DNA of 64,000 nt, from contig NZ_JQCD01000024.1 of NCBI RefSeq assembly GCF_001437425.1, forward strand, positions 219,863-283,862. Reading direction: 5' to 3'. Positions 25,280 to 34,593 of this stretch are shown here, piece after piece. Origin of the DNA: Weissella minor. GTDB lineage: Bacteria > Bacillota > Bacilli > Lactobacillales > Lactobacillaceae. The position numbers and the translations under genes were made by a program. The notes beneath the pieces are model-generated. The model did not search any database and had not been told where the DNA came from. It saw nothing but the letters and a program-made list of their open reading frames with translations. The stretch's first letter is position 1; each line of letters begins with the position of its first letter.

Positions 25280-25474
25280 ATGGATGCACTTAAGTCAATT
25301 TGGGCCGCTTATAAAGGACCGATTATTGGTGGTGGGGCCGGTTTTGTTATCGCCTTACTATTAATCCAGTTCGGATTTTTTAAGACCCTATTAATTGCAA
25401 TTTTATCGGCTGTTGGTGTTGGGATTGGAACTTATCTTCAACGTACTGGCTATCTAGGCAATCAACGTAATTAA
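25280..25474 (+). CDS. DUF2273-like small membrane protein
   Basis: The 64-residue protein is almost wholly membrane-embedded (about residues 14-50, with GPIIGGGAGFVIALLLIQFGFFKTLLIAIL). Its size and place before asp23 match DUF2273 proteins of Gram-positive alkaline-shock operons, where they anchor or organise Asp23 at the membrane. AAGGAG lies 9 bases before the ATG. It is 30 bases from asp23 and surely cotranscribed. Confidence 0.8.
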   Translation: MDALKSIWAAYKGPIIGGGAGFVIALLLIQFGFFKTLLIAILSAVGVGIGTYLQRTGYLGNQRN

Positions 25475-25504
25475 TAAGCACAAAATTATTTGGAGGAAAT
25501 TATA

Positions 25505-25987
25505 ATGGCAAATACAGAAGTTAAAGAAGCAACTGGTAAGTTATCTTTTGATGACAAAGTCATTCAAAAGATTGTGGGCATTTCATTAAATCAAATTGAT
25601 GGATTACTAACAGTTAATGGTGGTTTTTTCTCAAATATGGCAAAAAGCATTGTTAATACTGACGACGTAACCGCAGGTATTAATACTGAAGTTGGCCAAA
25701 AGCAAGTTGCGATTGATATGCAAATTGTCGTGGAATACGGTAAGGATATCCATGCTTTGTTTAAGGAAATGAAGCAATTAGTTACCAAAGAAGTAAAGTC
25801 AATGACAGGACTTGATGTTGTTGAATTCAACGTTGATGTGATTGATATTAAGTCACGCGCTGAATATGAAGCGGATAGCGAATCATTACAAGATAAGGTA
25901 TCAAGTTCATTCAAAAAGAGTGATGATGACACGCAAGAAGAGGCCACTACGCAAGAAGTCGCTAAGCCTAAGGCACGTGTTCAATAA
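25505..25987 (+). CDS. asp23: Asp23/Gls24 family envelope stress protein
   Basis: The 160-residue protein carries the Asp23 domain (residues about 8-118: GKLSFDDKVIQKIVGISLNQIDGLLTVNGGF, then VAIDMQIVVEYGKDIHALFKEMKQ and VVEFNVDVIDI) and a charged C-terminal tail. In S. aureus Asp23 is an abundant membrane-associated protein tied to cell-envelope stress; Gls24 in enterococci is a general stress protein. GGAGG precedes the ATG. No amaP homologue is adjacent. Confidence 0.9.
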   Translation: MANTEVKEATGKLSFDDKVIQKIVGISLNQIDGLLTVNGGFFSNMAKSIVNTDDVTAGINTEVGQKQVAIDMQIVVEYGKDIHALFKEMKQLVTKEVKSMTGLDVVEFNVDVIDIKSRAEYEADSESLQDKVSSSFKKSDDDTQEEATTQEVAKPKARVQ

Positions 25988-26001
25988 AAATAAACTGAAT
26001 T

Positions 26002-26033
26002 AACCCACAATGAAGGTTCATTGTGGGTTTTTG
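26002..26033 (+). terminator. Intrinsic terminator after asp23
   Basis: AACCCACAATG, loop aaggtt, CATTGTGGGTT, T tract. Confidence 0.93.
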
Positions 26034-26073
26034 TATAAAAGAGTAAGCATGACGATGATAAGGAGCGTGAAGC

Positions 26074-27414
26074 ATGACAAATGAATTTGATGTGGTCTAT
26101 ATTGGAAGTGGTCAAGCAACGTGGAATGGGGCGGTACCATTAGCCAAAAAAGGATTTAAATTAGCAGTCGTTGAAGAAGCATTATTTGGTGGGGTTTGTT
26201 CAAATTATGGGTGTAACGCAAAAATTGTGTTGGACCATCCAGTGGAGTTAAGTCGCCAAATTGAGGCGATGCAACAACGTGGCGTTGAAGGGTCTATTGA
26301 TATTAATTGGCGCGATTTAATGGCCCATAAGCATGAATTAATTGATCCCCAATCAATGCATAACGAGCATCGCTTAACAAATGAAGGCATTCAAGTGTAC
26401 AAAGGTCATGGCACGTTTGTTGATGCACACACGGTTATGGTTAATGATGAAAGAATTACTGCGGATAAATTTGTGATTGCGACTGGCCAACGACCTCATC
26501 GTTTGACTTTTACTGGTGATGAACTGGTGCATGATTCAACAGATTTCTTGTCATTACCTGATATGCCAGAACATGTGACGATTTTAGGTGGAGGCTATAT
26601 TGCGCTTGAATTTGCCACAATTGCAAATGCAGTGGGCGCAAAAGTGGATATTATTACGCGTTCTGGTAACTATTTACGTGGCTTCCCGCAAGAATACGTA
26701 AATTTGGTTGTTGCTGATTTAAAGGCACGCGGTGTTCGCTTTATTCCAAGTCAAAGTGTGACCGCAGTTGAGAAAATGGCTGATTCAGATCAATTACGGG
26801 TTAAGGGACAAAATGGACTGGAGCTTGTAACCGATTATGTTTTGGATGCGACGGGACGTCAACCAAATCATGATCAGCTGAATTTAGATGCAGTTGGGGT
26901 AGCGACGACGGATAAAGGAATTCCGGTTAATGAGTATTTGCAAACAAATGTTGAAAATATTTATGCGGCGGGAGATATTGTTGACCACGCCTTACCTAAA
27001 ACGACACCTGTTGCAGCCTTTGATTCACGTTATCTTTGTGCACGCTTTGCAGGCGAGACAACTGAACCAATTGATTATCCAGCCATTTCAACAGTTGTCT
27101 TTACTTCACCAAGAATTGCTCAAGTTGGCGTAACTGTTAATGAAGCATTAGCCCAACCGGACCGTTATACGCTACAAAAAGTGGACTTTCAAAGTGATTG
27201 GTTCCGTCAGGTTGGTAATGAAACGAGTGCCTATATGACCCTTATCTTTGATCAAGAAGATGTCTTAGTGGGTGCAGCAGAAATGAGTCATCAAGCTGTT
27301 AATAGTATTAATACTTTTGTGCCAATCATTGAATTAGGTTTGAAGCGTCATGAGTTACAACGCTTCATTTACTTGTTCCCATCAATTGAATACACGGGGC
27401 AACGTCGCCTATAA
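26074..27414 (+). CDS. Pyridine nucleotide-disulfide oxidoreductase-like flavoprotein
   Basis: The 446-residue protein resembles glutathione, dihydrolipoamide and mercuric reductases: FAD fold (VVYIGSGQATWNGA), redox cysteine pair Cys42/Cys47 in GGVCSNYGCNAK, NAD fold (VTILGGGYIALEFATIA) and FAD motif IYAAGDIVDH. At the C terminus the usual HPTxSE catalytic segment reads FPSIEY, so the active-site His is replaced by Phe. The residue after the second Cys is also unusual (NAK for xPSK). It may use another acid-base mechanism or substrate. GGAGCG precedes the ATG. Confidence 0.83.
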   Translation: MTNEFDVVYIGSGQATWNGAVPLAKKGFKLAVVEEALFGGVCSNYGCNAKIVLDHPVELSRQIEAMQQRGVEGSIDINWRDLMAHKHELIDPQSMHNEHRLTNEGIQVYKGHGTFVDAHTVMVNDERITADKFVIATGQRPHRLTFTGDELVHDSTDFLSLPDMPEHVTILGGGYIALEFATIANAVGAKVDIITRSGNYLRGFPQEYVNLVVADLKARGVRFIPSQSVTAVEKMADSDQLRVKGQNGLELVTDYVLDATGRQPNHDQLNLDAVGVATTDKGIPVNEYLQTNVENIYAAGDIVDHALPKTTPVAAFDSRYLCARFAGETTEPIDYPAISTVVFTSPRIAQVGVTVNEALAQPDRYTLQKVDFQSDWFRQVGNETSAYMTLIFDQEDVLVGAAEMSHQAVNSINTFVPIIELGLKRHELQRFIYLFPSIEYTGQRRL

Positions 27415-27495
27415 ACTGATGGATACGTGTGGTTTCCTACACCAATCAAAGTGTGGTATAACTATTAGGTAGAATAATAGTTTGGAGAATATAAA

Positions 27496-28287
27496 ATGAT
27501 TACAATTAAGTCACCCCGTGAAATTGAGGGGATGCAAAAGTCTGGTGAATTGTTGGCTAATATGCATATTGCCTTGCGTGATTACATCAAAGCTGGTCTT
27601 TCAACAATGGATATTGAAAACTTCTGTCGTAAGTACATTGAAGACCGTGGTGGTCGTCCGGCGGAACTGGGGTTTGAAGGTTATAAGTATGCAACATGTG
27701 TCGCTGTTAACGAAGAAGTGGCCCATGCCGTTCCAAGTAAAAAGCGCATTTTGAAGAATGGTGATCTAGTGAAAGTTGATACAGTGATTGACTTAGATGG
27801 TTATTATTCTGATTCAGCTTGGGCTTATGCCATTGGCGATGTAACGCCTGAAGTACAAAATTTGATGGATGTTACCCACGAAGCGCTTTATCGTGGAATT
27901 GACCAAGCGCAAGTTGGTAATCGTATTGGTGATATTGGAAATGCCATTCAAAGTTACATTGATACGACAGGTTATGGTAACGTTCGTGACTACATTGGTC
28001 ATGGTATTCAACCAACGATGCATGAAGATCCGGCAGTACCACATTATGGTGTGGCTGGACACGGAACGCGTTTGAAAGAAGGGATGACAATTACCATTGA
28101 ACCAATGATTAATATGGGGACATGGGAAGTTAACCCACCACGTGCTGATGATGGTTGGACTGTCGAAACAGCAGATGGTTCATGGTCATGTCAATATGAG
28201 CATACTTTGGTGATTACCAAGGATGGTCCTAAGATTTTGACAAGTCAAGATCCTGATTTTGATGCTAAATATCGATTGAATAAATAA
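27496..28287 (+). CDS. map: Methionine aminopeptidase, type I
   Basis: MAP (EC 3.4.11.18) removes the initiator Met from nascent proteins. The 263-residue protein has the five metal ligands of the family: Asp95 and Asp106 (VDTVIDLDGYYSDSA), the His of YIGHGIQ, the Glu of TIEPMIN and the Glu of QYEHT. It lacks an N-terminal zinc finger, as usual for type I. TTGGAG precedes the ATG. Monocistronic with its own terminator. Confidence 0.95.
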   Translation: MITIKSPREIEGMQKSGELLANMHIALRDYIKAGLSTMDIENFCRKYIEDRGGRPAELGFEGYKYATCVAVNEEVAHAVPSKKRILKNGDLVKVDTVIDLDGYYSDSAWAYAIGDVTPEVQNLMDVTHEALYRGIDQAQVGNRIGDIGNAIQSYIDTTGYGNVRDYIGHGIQPTMHEDPAVPHYGVAGHGTRLKEGMTITIEPMINMGTWEVNPPRADDGWTVETADGSWSCQYEHTLVITKDGPKILTSQDPDFDAKYRLNK

Positions 28288-28290
28288 TGA

Positions 28291-28316
28291 AAAGACCGCG
28301 CTAAGCGGTCTTTTTA
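28291..28316 (+). terminator. Intrinsic terminator after map
   Basis: AAAGACCGC, loop gctaa, GCGGTCTTT, T5. Confidence 0.92.
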
Positions 28317-28391
28317 TTTTACAATAAAGCAAACAAATAAAGGTTAGCAGTGCCAAATATGATTAAAAACAGAACAATCTCTAGAAATGTT

Positions 28392-28420
28392 TTGATTTTG
28401 TTCCTTTTTTGGTTTATAGT
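28392..28420 (+). promoter_or_regulatory. Promoter of adenine deaminase gene
   Basis: TTGATT (28392-28397), 17-base spacer, TATAGT (28415-28420). Confidence 0.55.
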
Positions 28421-28458
28421 ATGTACAAATTACATTGCCAAATCTGAAAGGAAAACAT

Positions 28459-30102
28459 ATGCTGCACATTGTTAACGCACACATTCTTAATGTTTTTAAC
28501 CAAACATTTGAAAAAACCGAACTTTGGATTGAATCAGGAAAAATTTACCTGCGTGGTACCAGTTCCGAATTGGTCGCTGATGAAACATATGATGCCAAGG
28601 GCCAATATCTTGTTCCAGGACTAATCGATGCCCACATGCATATTGAAAGTAGTCTGTTACGTCCGGCTGAACTTGGACGTGTCTTAGCAGCGCATGGCGT
28701 AACAAGTGCCGTCGCCGACCCACACGAATTAGCCAGCGTTTCGGGGACCCAAGGATTAGATTATATGTTGGCAGATGCGCGGAAATCACCCGTCCGTTTT
28801 TCATTCATGTTGCCTTCCTCTGTCCCCGCAACAGCATTTGAACATGCAGGCGCCATTTTGCAGGCACAGGATTTAGAACCATTTTATGCGCAACCTGAAG
28901 TAAATGGTTTAGCTGAAGTGATGGATTATCCAGCCGTGATGAATGGTGATCCAGACATGTTGCGTAAGATTTCTGATGCAAAAAAACATGGTAAACATGT
29001 GGACGGGCATGCTGCTGGTCTAACGCGAGAACAATTAGCAGTGTATCGGAAGTATGGCATTACAACAGATCATGAGGCCACGAGTGTTCAAGAAGCGCAA
29101 GCACGTTTAGATGCAGGCATGTCGGTCTTAATTCGACAGGGTACGGTTGAAGCGGACGAATTGGCACTATTACCAGCAGTGAATACCACGAACCAGCAGG
29201 CATTTAGTTTTGCAACTGATGATAAAAGTGTCAATGATCTTGTGGAACATGGTTCGATTGATGAAAGTGTACAGATGGCAATTGCGGCAGGTTTGTCACC
29301 AGAACAAGCTTATAGCATGGCTAGCTATCATGCCGCATTAGCTGAGCGATTAACAGATATTGGTGCATTAACAGATGGTTATTATGCTGACTTGGTAGTA
29401 CTCCAAGATAAAAATCATTTCAAACCCCAACACGTTATGATTAATGGTGCTTGGGTGGATGAACAACCAGTGGAAACAGCCGAACGTCATGATATGCCAT
29501 TGAATTTCACTTTTAATCAGCATGACTTAGTCTTACCAATTCAGGCAAATCAAAAGGCCCATGTGATTAAAGTAATGCCACATCATATTACGACCGAACA
29601 TGAAATCACAGAAGTGCCCACAAAAGATGACCAGTTTGTATCAGATGATGTGTATAATAAAATGGTCGTTATCGAACGATATCATGATTTGGGACATGCC
29701 TTAGGGATTATTAATGGTTTGGGATTGCGTAAAGGTGCGATTGGGCAGACCGTTGCTCATGATTCACATAATGTGATTATTGCTGGGGCAGATGATACGG
29801 CCATGCAGCTTGCGGCGGATACTTTACGTGACATGCAGGGCGGACAAGTGGTTGTTATTGATGAAAATCATATTGTTACCTTACCGCTTGAAATTGGTGG
29901 CTTGATGTCAAACCAACCCTATGAGCAAGTTTATGAACGGGTTCAAGCGTTGAAAAATGCGTTCCATGAAATTAGTGATATTAACTTTGATCCTTTCTTA
30001 ACGCTTTCATTTATGGCCTTGCCAGTGATTCCAAGTTTGAAATTGACAGATCAAGGGTTGTTTGATTTTGAAAAATTTACGTTTATTGATTTAGTAGAAT
30101 AG
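28459..30102 (+). CDS. ade: Adenine deaminase
   Basis: Ade (EC 3.5.4.2) deaminates adenine to hypoxanthine in purine salvage. The 547-residue amidohydrolase has metal ligands His59/His61 (GLIDAHMHIES), then VADPHELASVSG, HVDGHAAGL, ITTDHEATS and FATDD. The C-terminal part includes ERYHDLGHALGIINGLGL and HNVIIAGADD, typical of Ade. ATG 28459 is preceded by AAAGGAAAA; a TTG further up lacks a site. A small gene follows 6 bases after the stop. Confidence 0.93.
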   Translation: MLHIVNAHILNVFNQTFEKTELWIESGKIYLRGTSSELVADETYDAKGQYLVPGLIDAHMHIESSLLRPAELGRVLAAHGVTSAVADPHELASVSGTQGLDYMLADARKSPVRFSFMLPSSVPATAFEHAGAILQAQDLEPFYAQPEVNGLAEVMDYPAVMNGDPDMLRKISDAKKHGKHVDGHAAGLTREQLAVYRKYGITTDHEATSVQEAQARLDAGMSVLIRQGTVEADELALLPAVNTTNQQAFSFATDDKSVNDLVEHGSIDESVQMAIAAGLSPEQAYSMASYHAALAERLTDIGALTDGYYADLVVLQDKNHFKPQHVMINGAWVDEQPVETAERHDMPLNFTFNQHDLVLPIQANQKAHVIKVMPHHITTEHEITEVPTKDDQFVSDDVYNKMVVIERYHDLGHALGIINGLGLRKGAIGQTVAHDSHNVIIAGADDTAMQLAADTLRDMQGGQVVVIDENHIVTLPLEIGGLMSNQPYEQVYERVQALKNAFHEISDINFDPFLTLSFMALPVIPSLKLTDQGLFDFEKFTFIDLVE

Positions 30103-30108
30103 AGGTGC

Positions 30109-30291
30109 ATGATGTCAGAATTTTTATTGGGGGCTTCAGTTCAAGTACAAGTTTCCGGATTAGAACAAACACCAGGTTTAATTGTGGGCTATGACCAGGG
30201 GACGGGGATGTATACAGTTCGTTTTGAAGGTGGTCAAACAGGAAACTATCACGCACACCAACTGAAAAATTGGTGTACTTGTGATATATAA
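30109..30291 (+). CDS. Small protein, possible SH3-like barrel
   Basis: I do not recognise the family. The 60-residue product (59 from ATG 30112) has an SH3/KOW-like pattern of alternating hydrophobic strands (SVQVQVSG, TPGLIVGYDQGTGMYTVRFEGGQTGNYHAHQL) and ends WCTCDI. GAGGTG precedes the ATG and it starts 6 bases past ade, so it is cotranscribed. It could bind RNA or protein; no function is assigned. Confidence 0.6.
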   Translation: MMSEFLLGASVQVQVSGLEQTPGLIVGYDQGTGMYTVRFEGGQTGNYHAHQLKNWCTCDI

Positions 30292-30313
30292 AGTCATTGT
30301 TAAGCATTAAAAT

Positions 30314-30348
30314 AGGTAAGTGCCATATAAGCTGGTGCTTGCCTTTTT
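30314..30348 (+). terminator. Intrinsic terminator after ade operon
   Basis: AGGTAAGTGCC and GGTGCTTGCCT with two internal mismatches, then T5. Confidence 0.8.
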
Positions 30349-30357
30349 GATTGCACT

Positions 30358-30391
30358 AAAAAACGCCATAATGTTAGATTATGGCGTTTTT
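30358..30391. terminator. Bidirectional terminator
   Basis: AAAAACGCCATAAT, loop gttag, ATTATGGCGTTTTT; mainly ends the leftward glycosyltransferase-like gene. Confidence 0.93.
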
Positions 30392-30395
30392 CAAA

Positions 30396-32351
30396 TTAAT
30401 ATAAGACTTTATAGATTAATGATGCATTTTTATTTGTATGTCCATGAATTTTAATCGGATCATTAGCTAAGTGATAATTTTCAGTAGAAACAATATCAAG
30501 TGGTTGTGGCTGATTCGTATCATTTACGATACGAAGTTCATATACACCGGCTGGAAGTTTACCTTCATAAATGTAATCAGCATCATGTTTGGTAAGTTTA
30601 TAGCTTTGCTTGTGTTTTAAATTCTCAAATGTGACATCAATTTCTGAACTCGTGTGGACTTGGAGCGAAATCTTATTAGCAGTTCCATTTAATGTGATTC
30701 GTTGTGAAACGACACTGTTTGGATCGATATTTGTCATTTTTGCACCATATTGTGGTGATAATTGACTACGTTGGGCGGCAGCCACGTGTGTTGTTGGGAA
30801 GTGAACACTAATACTCTTAGCACCAATGATTAGACTAATCATCGCGATAGTCGGAAAGGCGACGGAATGCCAACGCTCATGCGAAGAGACATGTTTAAGG
30901 ACGACTGGCGCAGGGACAGCTGCGACGGCGAACAGAACAAGCGGTAAGATAATTTGACCATAGCGTGGTTCAGTTTCCCAAACAAAGGTATGGAAGCCCA
31001 TATAACCCAGAATCGTGATGACTGTAATGAGACTCACAACTTCAGCTTGTGTTTTAAATTCAGGCCGCCATGACCAGAGACGATAGATTAAGCAACCAAA
31101 TAACAAAATCGTGGCAACTTGATACATTAGGCTGACACTAACATTGTAAAAACCACTGTGCTTTTGAACCCAGTGAGGTGCTTCGCGCAAGCCACCATTA
31201 TAGTAATTTTGTGGATAGGCGGCATTTAAGAAGACTGCGAGTTTATTGAACCATTGTTTCATTAAGCCGATTGGGCCAAGATCTTTAATGCGCGTCACAA
31301 TCAGCTTTTTTTGATCTTCAGTTCGTGCAGCTTTATCAGGTAGTTCGAGTTCTCGCGCAATGTCTTTACCATTGTACATCCCGGCTGTTTCTGGGTTTAG
31401 ACCCATTGCCATCCATGACACACTAGGTAATTCATATTTCTCGTTTGTTTGATATTGCGTTTCATGAAAAATCGCTTGTTTAGCAGGAACGCTTAGGCCG
31501 AAACCAATAAAAATAAGTAGGGTTGGTAGAATCAGTTTAACGAATGTATGTTGTTTTTTAAGCATTAAAATTGCAAATACAATCAGAATGGCCGGAACCA
31601 TGACAATGATATTTGGCTTGAGGAGTTGGGCGACTGTTGCAATGAATACAAGCAATAGGCCCATGAACCAACGTTTGTTGACTGAATAATCCGACCAGAA
31701 AAAGAAGATTCTAAAGATAATCAATAGCAGTAACAATGAAGGCAAATCAGAATAAAAGACTTGTAGAAAGTAGGTATATGCAAAAGGCGTTAACGCCATA
31801 AATGCCAGACCGCCTAACAGGATGCGACGATTTTGATGACTGATTTGATACATCGTTTTCAACATAAGACCAATGAATACGTCTAAAGTAAGCATTGATA
31901 GGATGTGCAGGGCTAAATTAGTCGTAATCCCAAATAATTGTGTGAATTTAAGCCACAGTGATAAGAAATAGGCAATGGATACATTATTGGGATAACGCCA
32001 GAAATAAGTACTTTGCCAGTCGCTAACACCATGACTTAAGGCATCCGCTTGTGATAGCACGCGATAAGGGTCATGATAAATAGTTACCGGAAGGAACCGC
32101 AAAATAAGGATTTGGATGACTACCATACCGATTAGTGTGATCATCACAATTAATCTAAGTTGTTTTTTTGAGAGCTGGTCAATCAAAGGTAATAAACTCC
32201 GAATGCCAATCCAAGTTAGGCCCGTTATTGCAAGAGTTACCCAGACGATATGCCTGTTTACAGTAAATGAACCAATTAAATTACTAATAATACCAATTGC
32301 TAATGCGAATACTAATAATCGCGCGAAAATTGAATGTTTGACAGTTTGCAT
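30396..32351 (-). CDS. Polytopic membrane protein, GT-C glycosyltransferase-like
   Basis: The 651-residue protein has about eleven to thirteen membrane helices over residues 8-500 and an extracytoplasmic C-terminal domain (about 520-651) of beta-rich character. An acidic first loop with TIYHDPYRVL and WRYPNNVSIAYFL resembles the catalytic loop of GT-C enzymes, which transfer sugars from lipid-phosphate donors outside the membrane. Targets could be teichoic acid, glycolipid or protein; none is indicated. Monocistronic, with no neighbouring cell-wall genes. Confidence 0.7.
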   Translation of the reverse strand: MQTVKHSIFARLLVFALAIGIISNLIGSFTVNRHIVWVTLAITGLTWIGIRSLLPLIDQLSKKQLRLIVMITLIGMVVIQILILRFLPVTIYHDPYRVLSQADALSHGVSDWQSTYFWRYPNNVSIAYFLSLWLKFTQLFGITTNLALHILSMLTLDVFIGLMLKTMYQISHQNRRILLGGLAFMALTPFAYTYFLQVFYSDLPSLLLLLIIFRIFFFWSDYSVNKRWFMGLLLVFIATVAQLLKPNIIVMVPAILIVFAILMLKKQHTFVKLILPTLLIFIGFGLSVPAKQAIFHETQYQTNEKYELPSVSWMAMGLNPETAGMYNGKDIARELELPDKAARTEDQKKLIVTRIKDLGPIGLMKQWFNKLAVFLNAAYPQNYYNGGLREAPHWVQKHSGFYNVSVSLMYQVATILLFGCLIYRLWSWRPEFKTQAEVVSLITVITILGYMGFHTFVWETEPRYGQIILPLVLFAVAAVPAPVVLKHVSSHERWHSVAFPTIAMISLIIGAKSISVHFPTTHVAAAQRSQLSPQYGAKMTNIDPNSVVSQRITLNGTANKISLQVHTSSEIDVTFENLKHKQSYKLTKHDADYIYEGKLPAGVYELRIVNDTNQPQPLDIVSTENYHLANDPIKIHGHTNKNASLIYKVLY

Positions 32352-32524
32352 AAGTCATTCCTTGTGTAATTTTTTGATAATTAAAATATATATTTTAAAT
32401 ACAGTATTGTATTGTAACAGTCTTTTGTAGATTTTGTAAATCATCCAAATAAAACTTTACTTTTGCCTTTAATAATTAGCTTAAAATGAGAGAACACAGG
32501 CTGATTGGCGTGTGCCTTTAATCT

Positions 32525-32548
32525 ACACTTATGTTTAAGTGTTATAAT
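32525..32548 (+). promoter_or_regulatory. Promoter with inverted repeat before MacB-like gene
   Basis: TATAAT at 32543-32548. ACACTT-atgttt-AAGTGT (32525-32542) directly abuts it and would lie between -35 and -10, a good repressor position. The -35 is weak. Confidence 0.5.
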
Positions 32549-32599
32549 ACAACAATAATAAAAAATAATTATAAATGAATAAGAATGTGAGGGAGCATT

Positions 32600-34555
32600 A
32601 TGGCTTTTATGACCCTAAGAGATATTAAGAAATCTTATTATCTTGGGACTGAAGAATTTCCAGTTTTAAAGGGAATTGATCTGGATTTTGAGTTGGGAGA
32701 ATTTGTTTCAATTCTTGGAGAATCAGGTGGTGGAAAATCTACCTTGATGAATATTATTGGTGGCTTAGATCGTGAGTTTGACGGAACAGTGTCAATCAAT
32801 GGGACGACTTTAGATCACAAAGCAGAACAGAGTCTCGATGAATATCGGCGAGCAACAATTGGCTACATCTATCAATCATACAATTTAATTAGTCATTTGT
32901 CAGTGCTAGATAACGTCCTAGTTTCATTAGATATGACAACGTTGTCGCGCTCAGAACGTGAAGAGCGTGCTAAGCAGTTATTGACTGAGGTTGGTTTGCA
33001 GGATCAAATTGAGAAGTTTCCGAACCAATTATCAGGTGGTCAAAAGCAACGTGTTGCGATTGCTCGTGCATTAGCAAAAGATCCAAAGATTATTATTGCT
33101 GATGAGCCGACTGGTGCTTTGGACTCAGAGAATACAAAAGAAGTGCTGGAAATTTTAAATAATATTGCGGCACAAGGTAAGTTAGTCATTGCGGTGACCC
33201 ATTCACAGATTGTGGCTGAAGCCGGAACCCGAATTGTGCATCTTGCTGATGGAAAAATTGATGGTGATAATCGGATTAAGGATGCTTATCCTTTACCTGA
33301 CAAAATGGAAGAGGTTGGGTCACAACCATTATCAGCCGTTGCAAGTTATGGGAATGCATTTAAGCATTTCAAGCATAGTTGGGGCCGGAATGCGTTAATT
33401 ATTATTGGAACGGCCATTGGGTTATTTGCGGTCTTGTTGTTCGGTGGTCTTGGAAACGGGGTCAAAGATTATATCAATGACCAAGTAAATTCATTGGTCA
33501 ATCCACGTTCTGTTAATGTCATGCGTTATAGTGATGATGATGCTGATCCAACGGCGCAATTCACAAACCCGCAATACATTACAGATAATGAAGTGAACCG
33601 TCTATCAAAGGTGAAAAACTCTGGAACGGTTGAACCAGGTATTCAACTTTCAAGTGTTAAAACTGATGGTGTGACTTCAAAGCAAGTGACAATGTCACAA
33701 GTGCAATCATGGACGAGCGCGATTACAGACGACAGCCTAAAGGCTGGTTCAAAGCCTAAGGCCGGTGAGATTGTTGTCGACAAAAATACAGTTGCAAAGA
33801 AGTATAGCGACAAAAATTGGAAGTCGATTGTTGGTAAAGAAGTGACTTTGAATTACACGGGAATGAACGATAAAGGTGTTCCGGTTGTCGTAAAGGAAAA
33901 ACTAAAGGTTTCAGGTGTGATTGAATCAACAGCTGGTGCGAATAATTTAGTTAATTATCAAACAACCAAGCAAGCATTATCTAAGGCCGGCGCTGTATCA
34001 GATGCGAACTTTGTTTCGATGATGGTTAAGGATCGTGATGATGTTAATCAAGTGCAAAAAGATGTGCAAGCATTAAAGGATAATAAGGGTGAACGTCTAT
34101 TTACAGCCATGACGGTTGGGTCAATGCTAGGTCAAATTAACACGATTGTTGACTTAGCGACTTATGTTTTGTCATTGATTGCCGCCATTTCATTGATTGT
34201 TTCTGCATTGATGATTATCGTAACGATGTATATGTCAGTGTCAGAGCGTACCAAGGAAATTGGAATCTTACGTGCTTTGGGTGAATCAAAGAAGGATATT
34301 CGTCGTTTGTTCACGAGTGAATCATTGATGATTGGACTTTCAGCAGCTGGATTGGCGATTGTCCTTGGATATGGATTAGGGGCCCTTGTAAACTCTGCTT
34401 TGTACAAGGTCGCAAGCTTTAATATGGTCCAGATTCATCCGTCAAACGTGATTACAGTCATTGTTTTGGCAATCATTATTTCGTTCTTGGCAGCATTGCT
34501 ACCAGCACGACGGGCTTCAAAGTTGAACCCAATTGATGCTTTGTCAGCAGATTAA
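32600..34555 (+). CDS. MacB-like ABC transporter, fused ATPase and permease
   Basis: The 651-residue protein fuses an ATPase (residues 1 to about 225: Walker A GESGGGKST, signature QLSGGQKQRVAIARAL, Walker B IIIADEPTGALD) to an FtsX/MacB permease (about 265-651). The permease has one helix near 270-290, an extracytoplasmic domain to about 510, then three helices ending AALLPARRASKLNPIDALS. Gram-positive members export peptides or confer resistance to cell-envelope agents. GAGGGAG precedes the ATG. It stands alone, with no two-component system adjacent. Confidence 0.88.
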   Translation: MAFMTLRDIKKSYYLGTEEFPVLKGIDLDFELGEFVSILGESGGGKSTLMNIIGGLDREFDGTVSINGTTLDHKAEQSLDEYRRATIGYIYQSYNLISHLSVLDNVLVSLDMTTLSRSEREERAKQLLTEVGLQDQIEKFPNQLSGGQKQRVAIARALAKDPKIIIADEPTGALDSENTKEVLEILNNIAAQGKLVIAVTHSQIVAEAGTRIVHLADGKIDGDNRIKDAYPLPDKMEEVGSQPLSAVASYGNAFKHFKHSWGRNALIIIGTAIGLFAVLLFGGLGNGVKDYINDQVNSLVNPRSVNVMRYSDDDADPTAQFTNPQYITDNEVNRLSKVKNSGTVEPGIQLSSVKTDGVTSKQVTMSQVQSWTSAITDDSLKAGSKPKAGEIVVDKNTVAKKYSDKNWKSIVGKEVTLNYTGMNDKGVPVVVKEKLKVSGVIESTAGANNLVNYQTTKQALSKAGAVSDANFVSMMVKDRDDVNQVQKDVQALKDNKGERLFTAMTVGSMLGQINTIVDLATYVLSLIAAISLIVSALMIIVTMYMSVSERTKEIGILRALGESKKDIRRLFTSESLMIGLSAAGLAIVLGYGLGALVNSALYKVASFNMVQIHPSNVITVIVLAIIISFLAALLPARRASKLNPIDALSAD

Positions 34556-34558
34556 TGC

Positions 34559-34587
34559 TTGCATTATATTTTAGGGTAAGCTACAAT
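34559..34587 (+). promoter_or_regulatory. Promoter of ABC-F gene
   Basis: TTGCAT (34559-34564), 17-base spacer, TACAAT (34582-34587). Transcription would start near 34594, giving a leader of about 184 bases. Confidence 0.7.
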
Positions 34588-34593
34588 ACAAAT

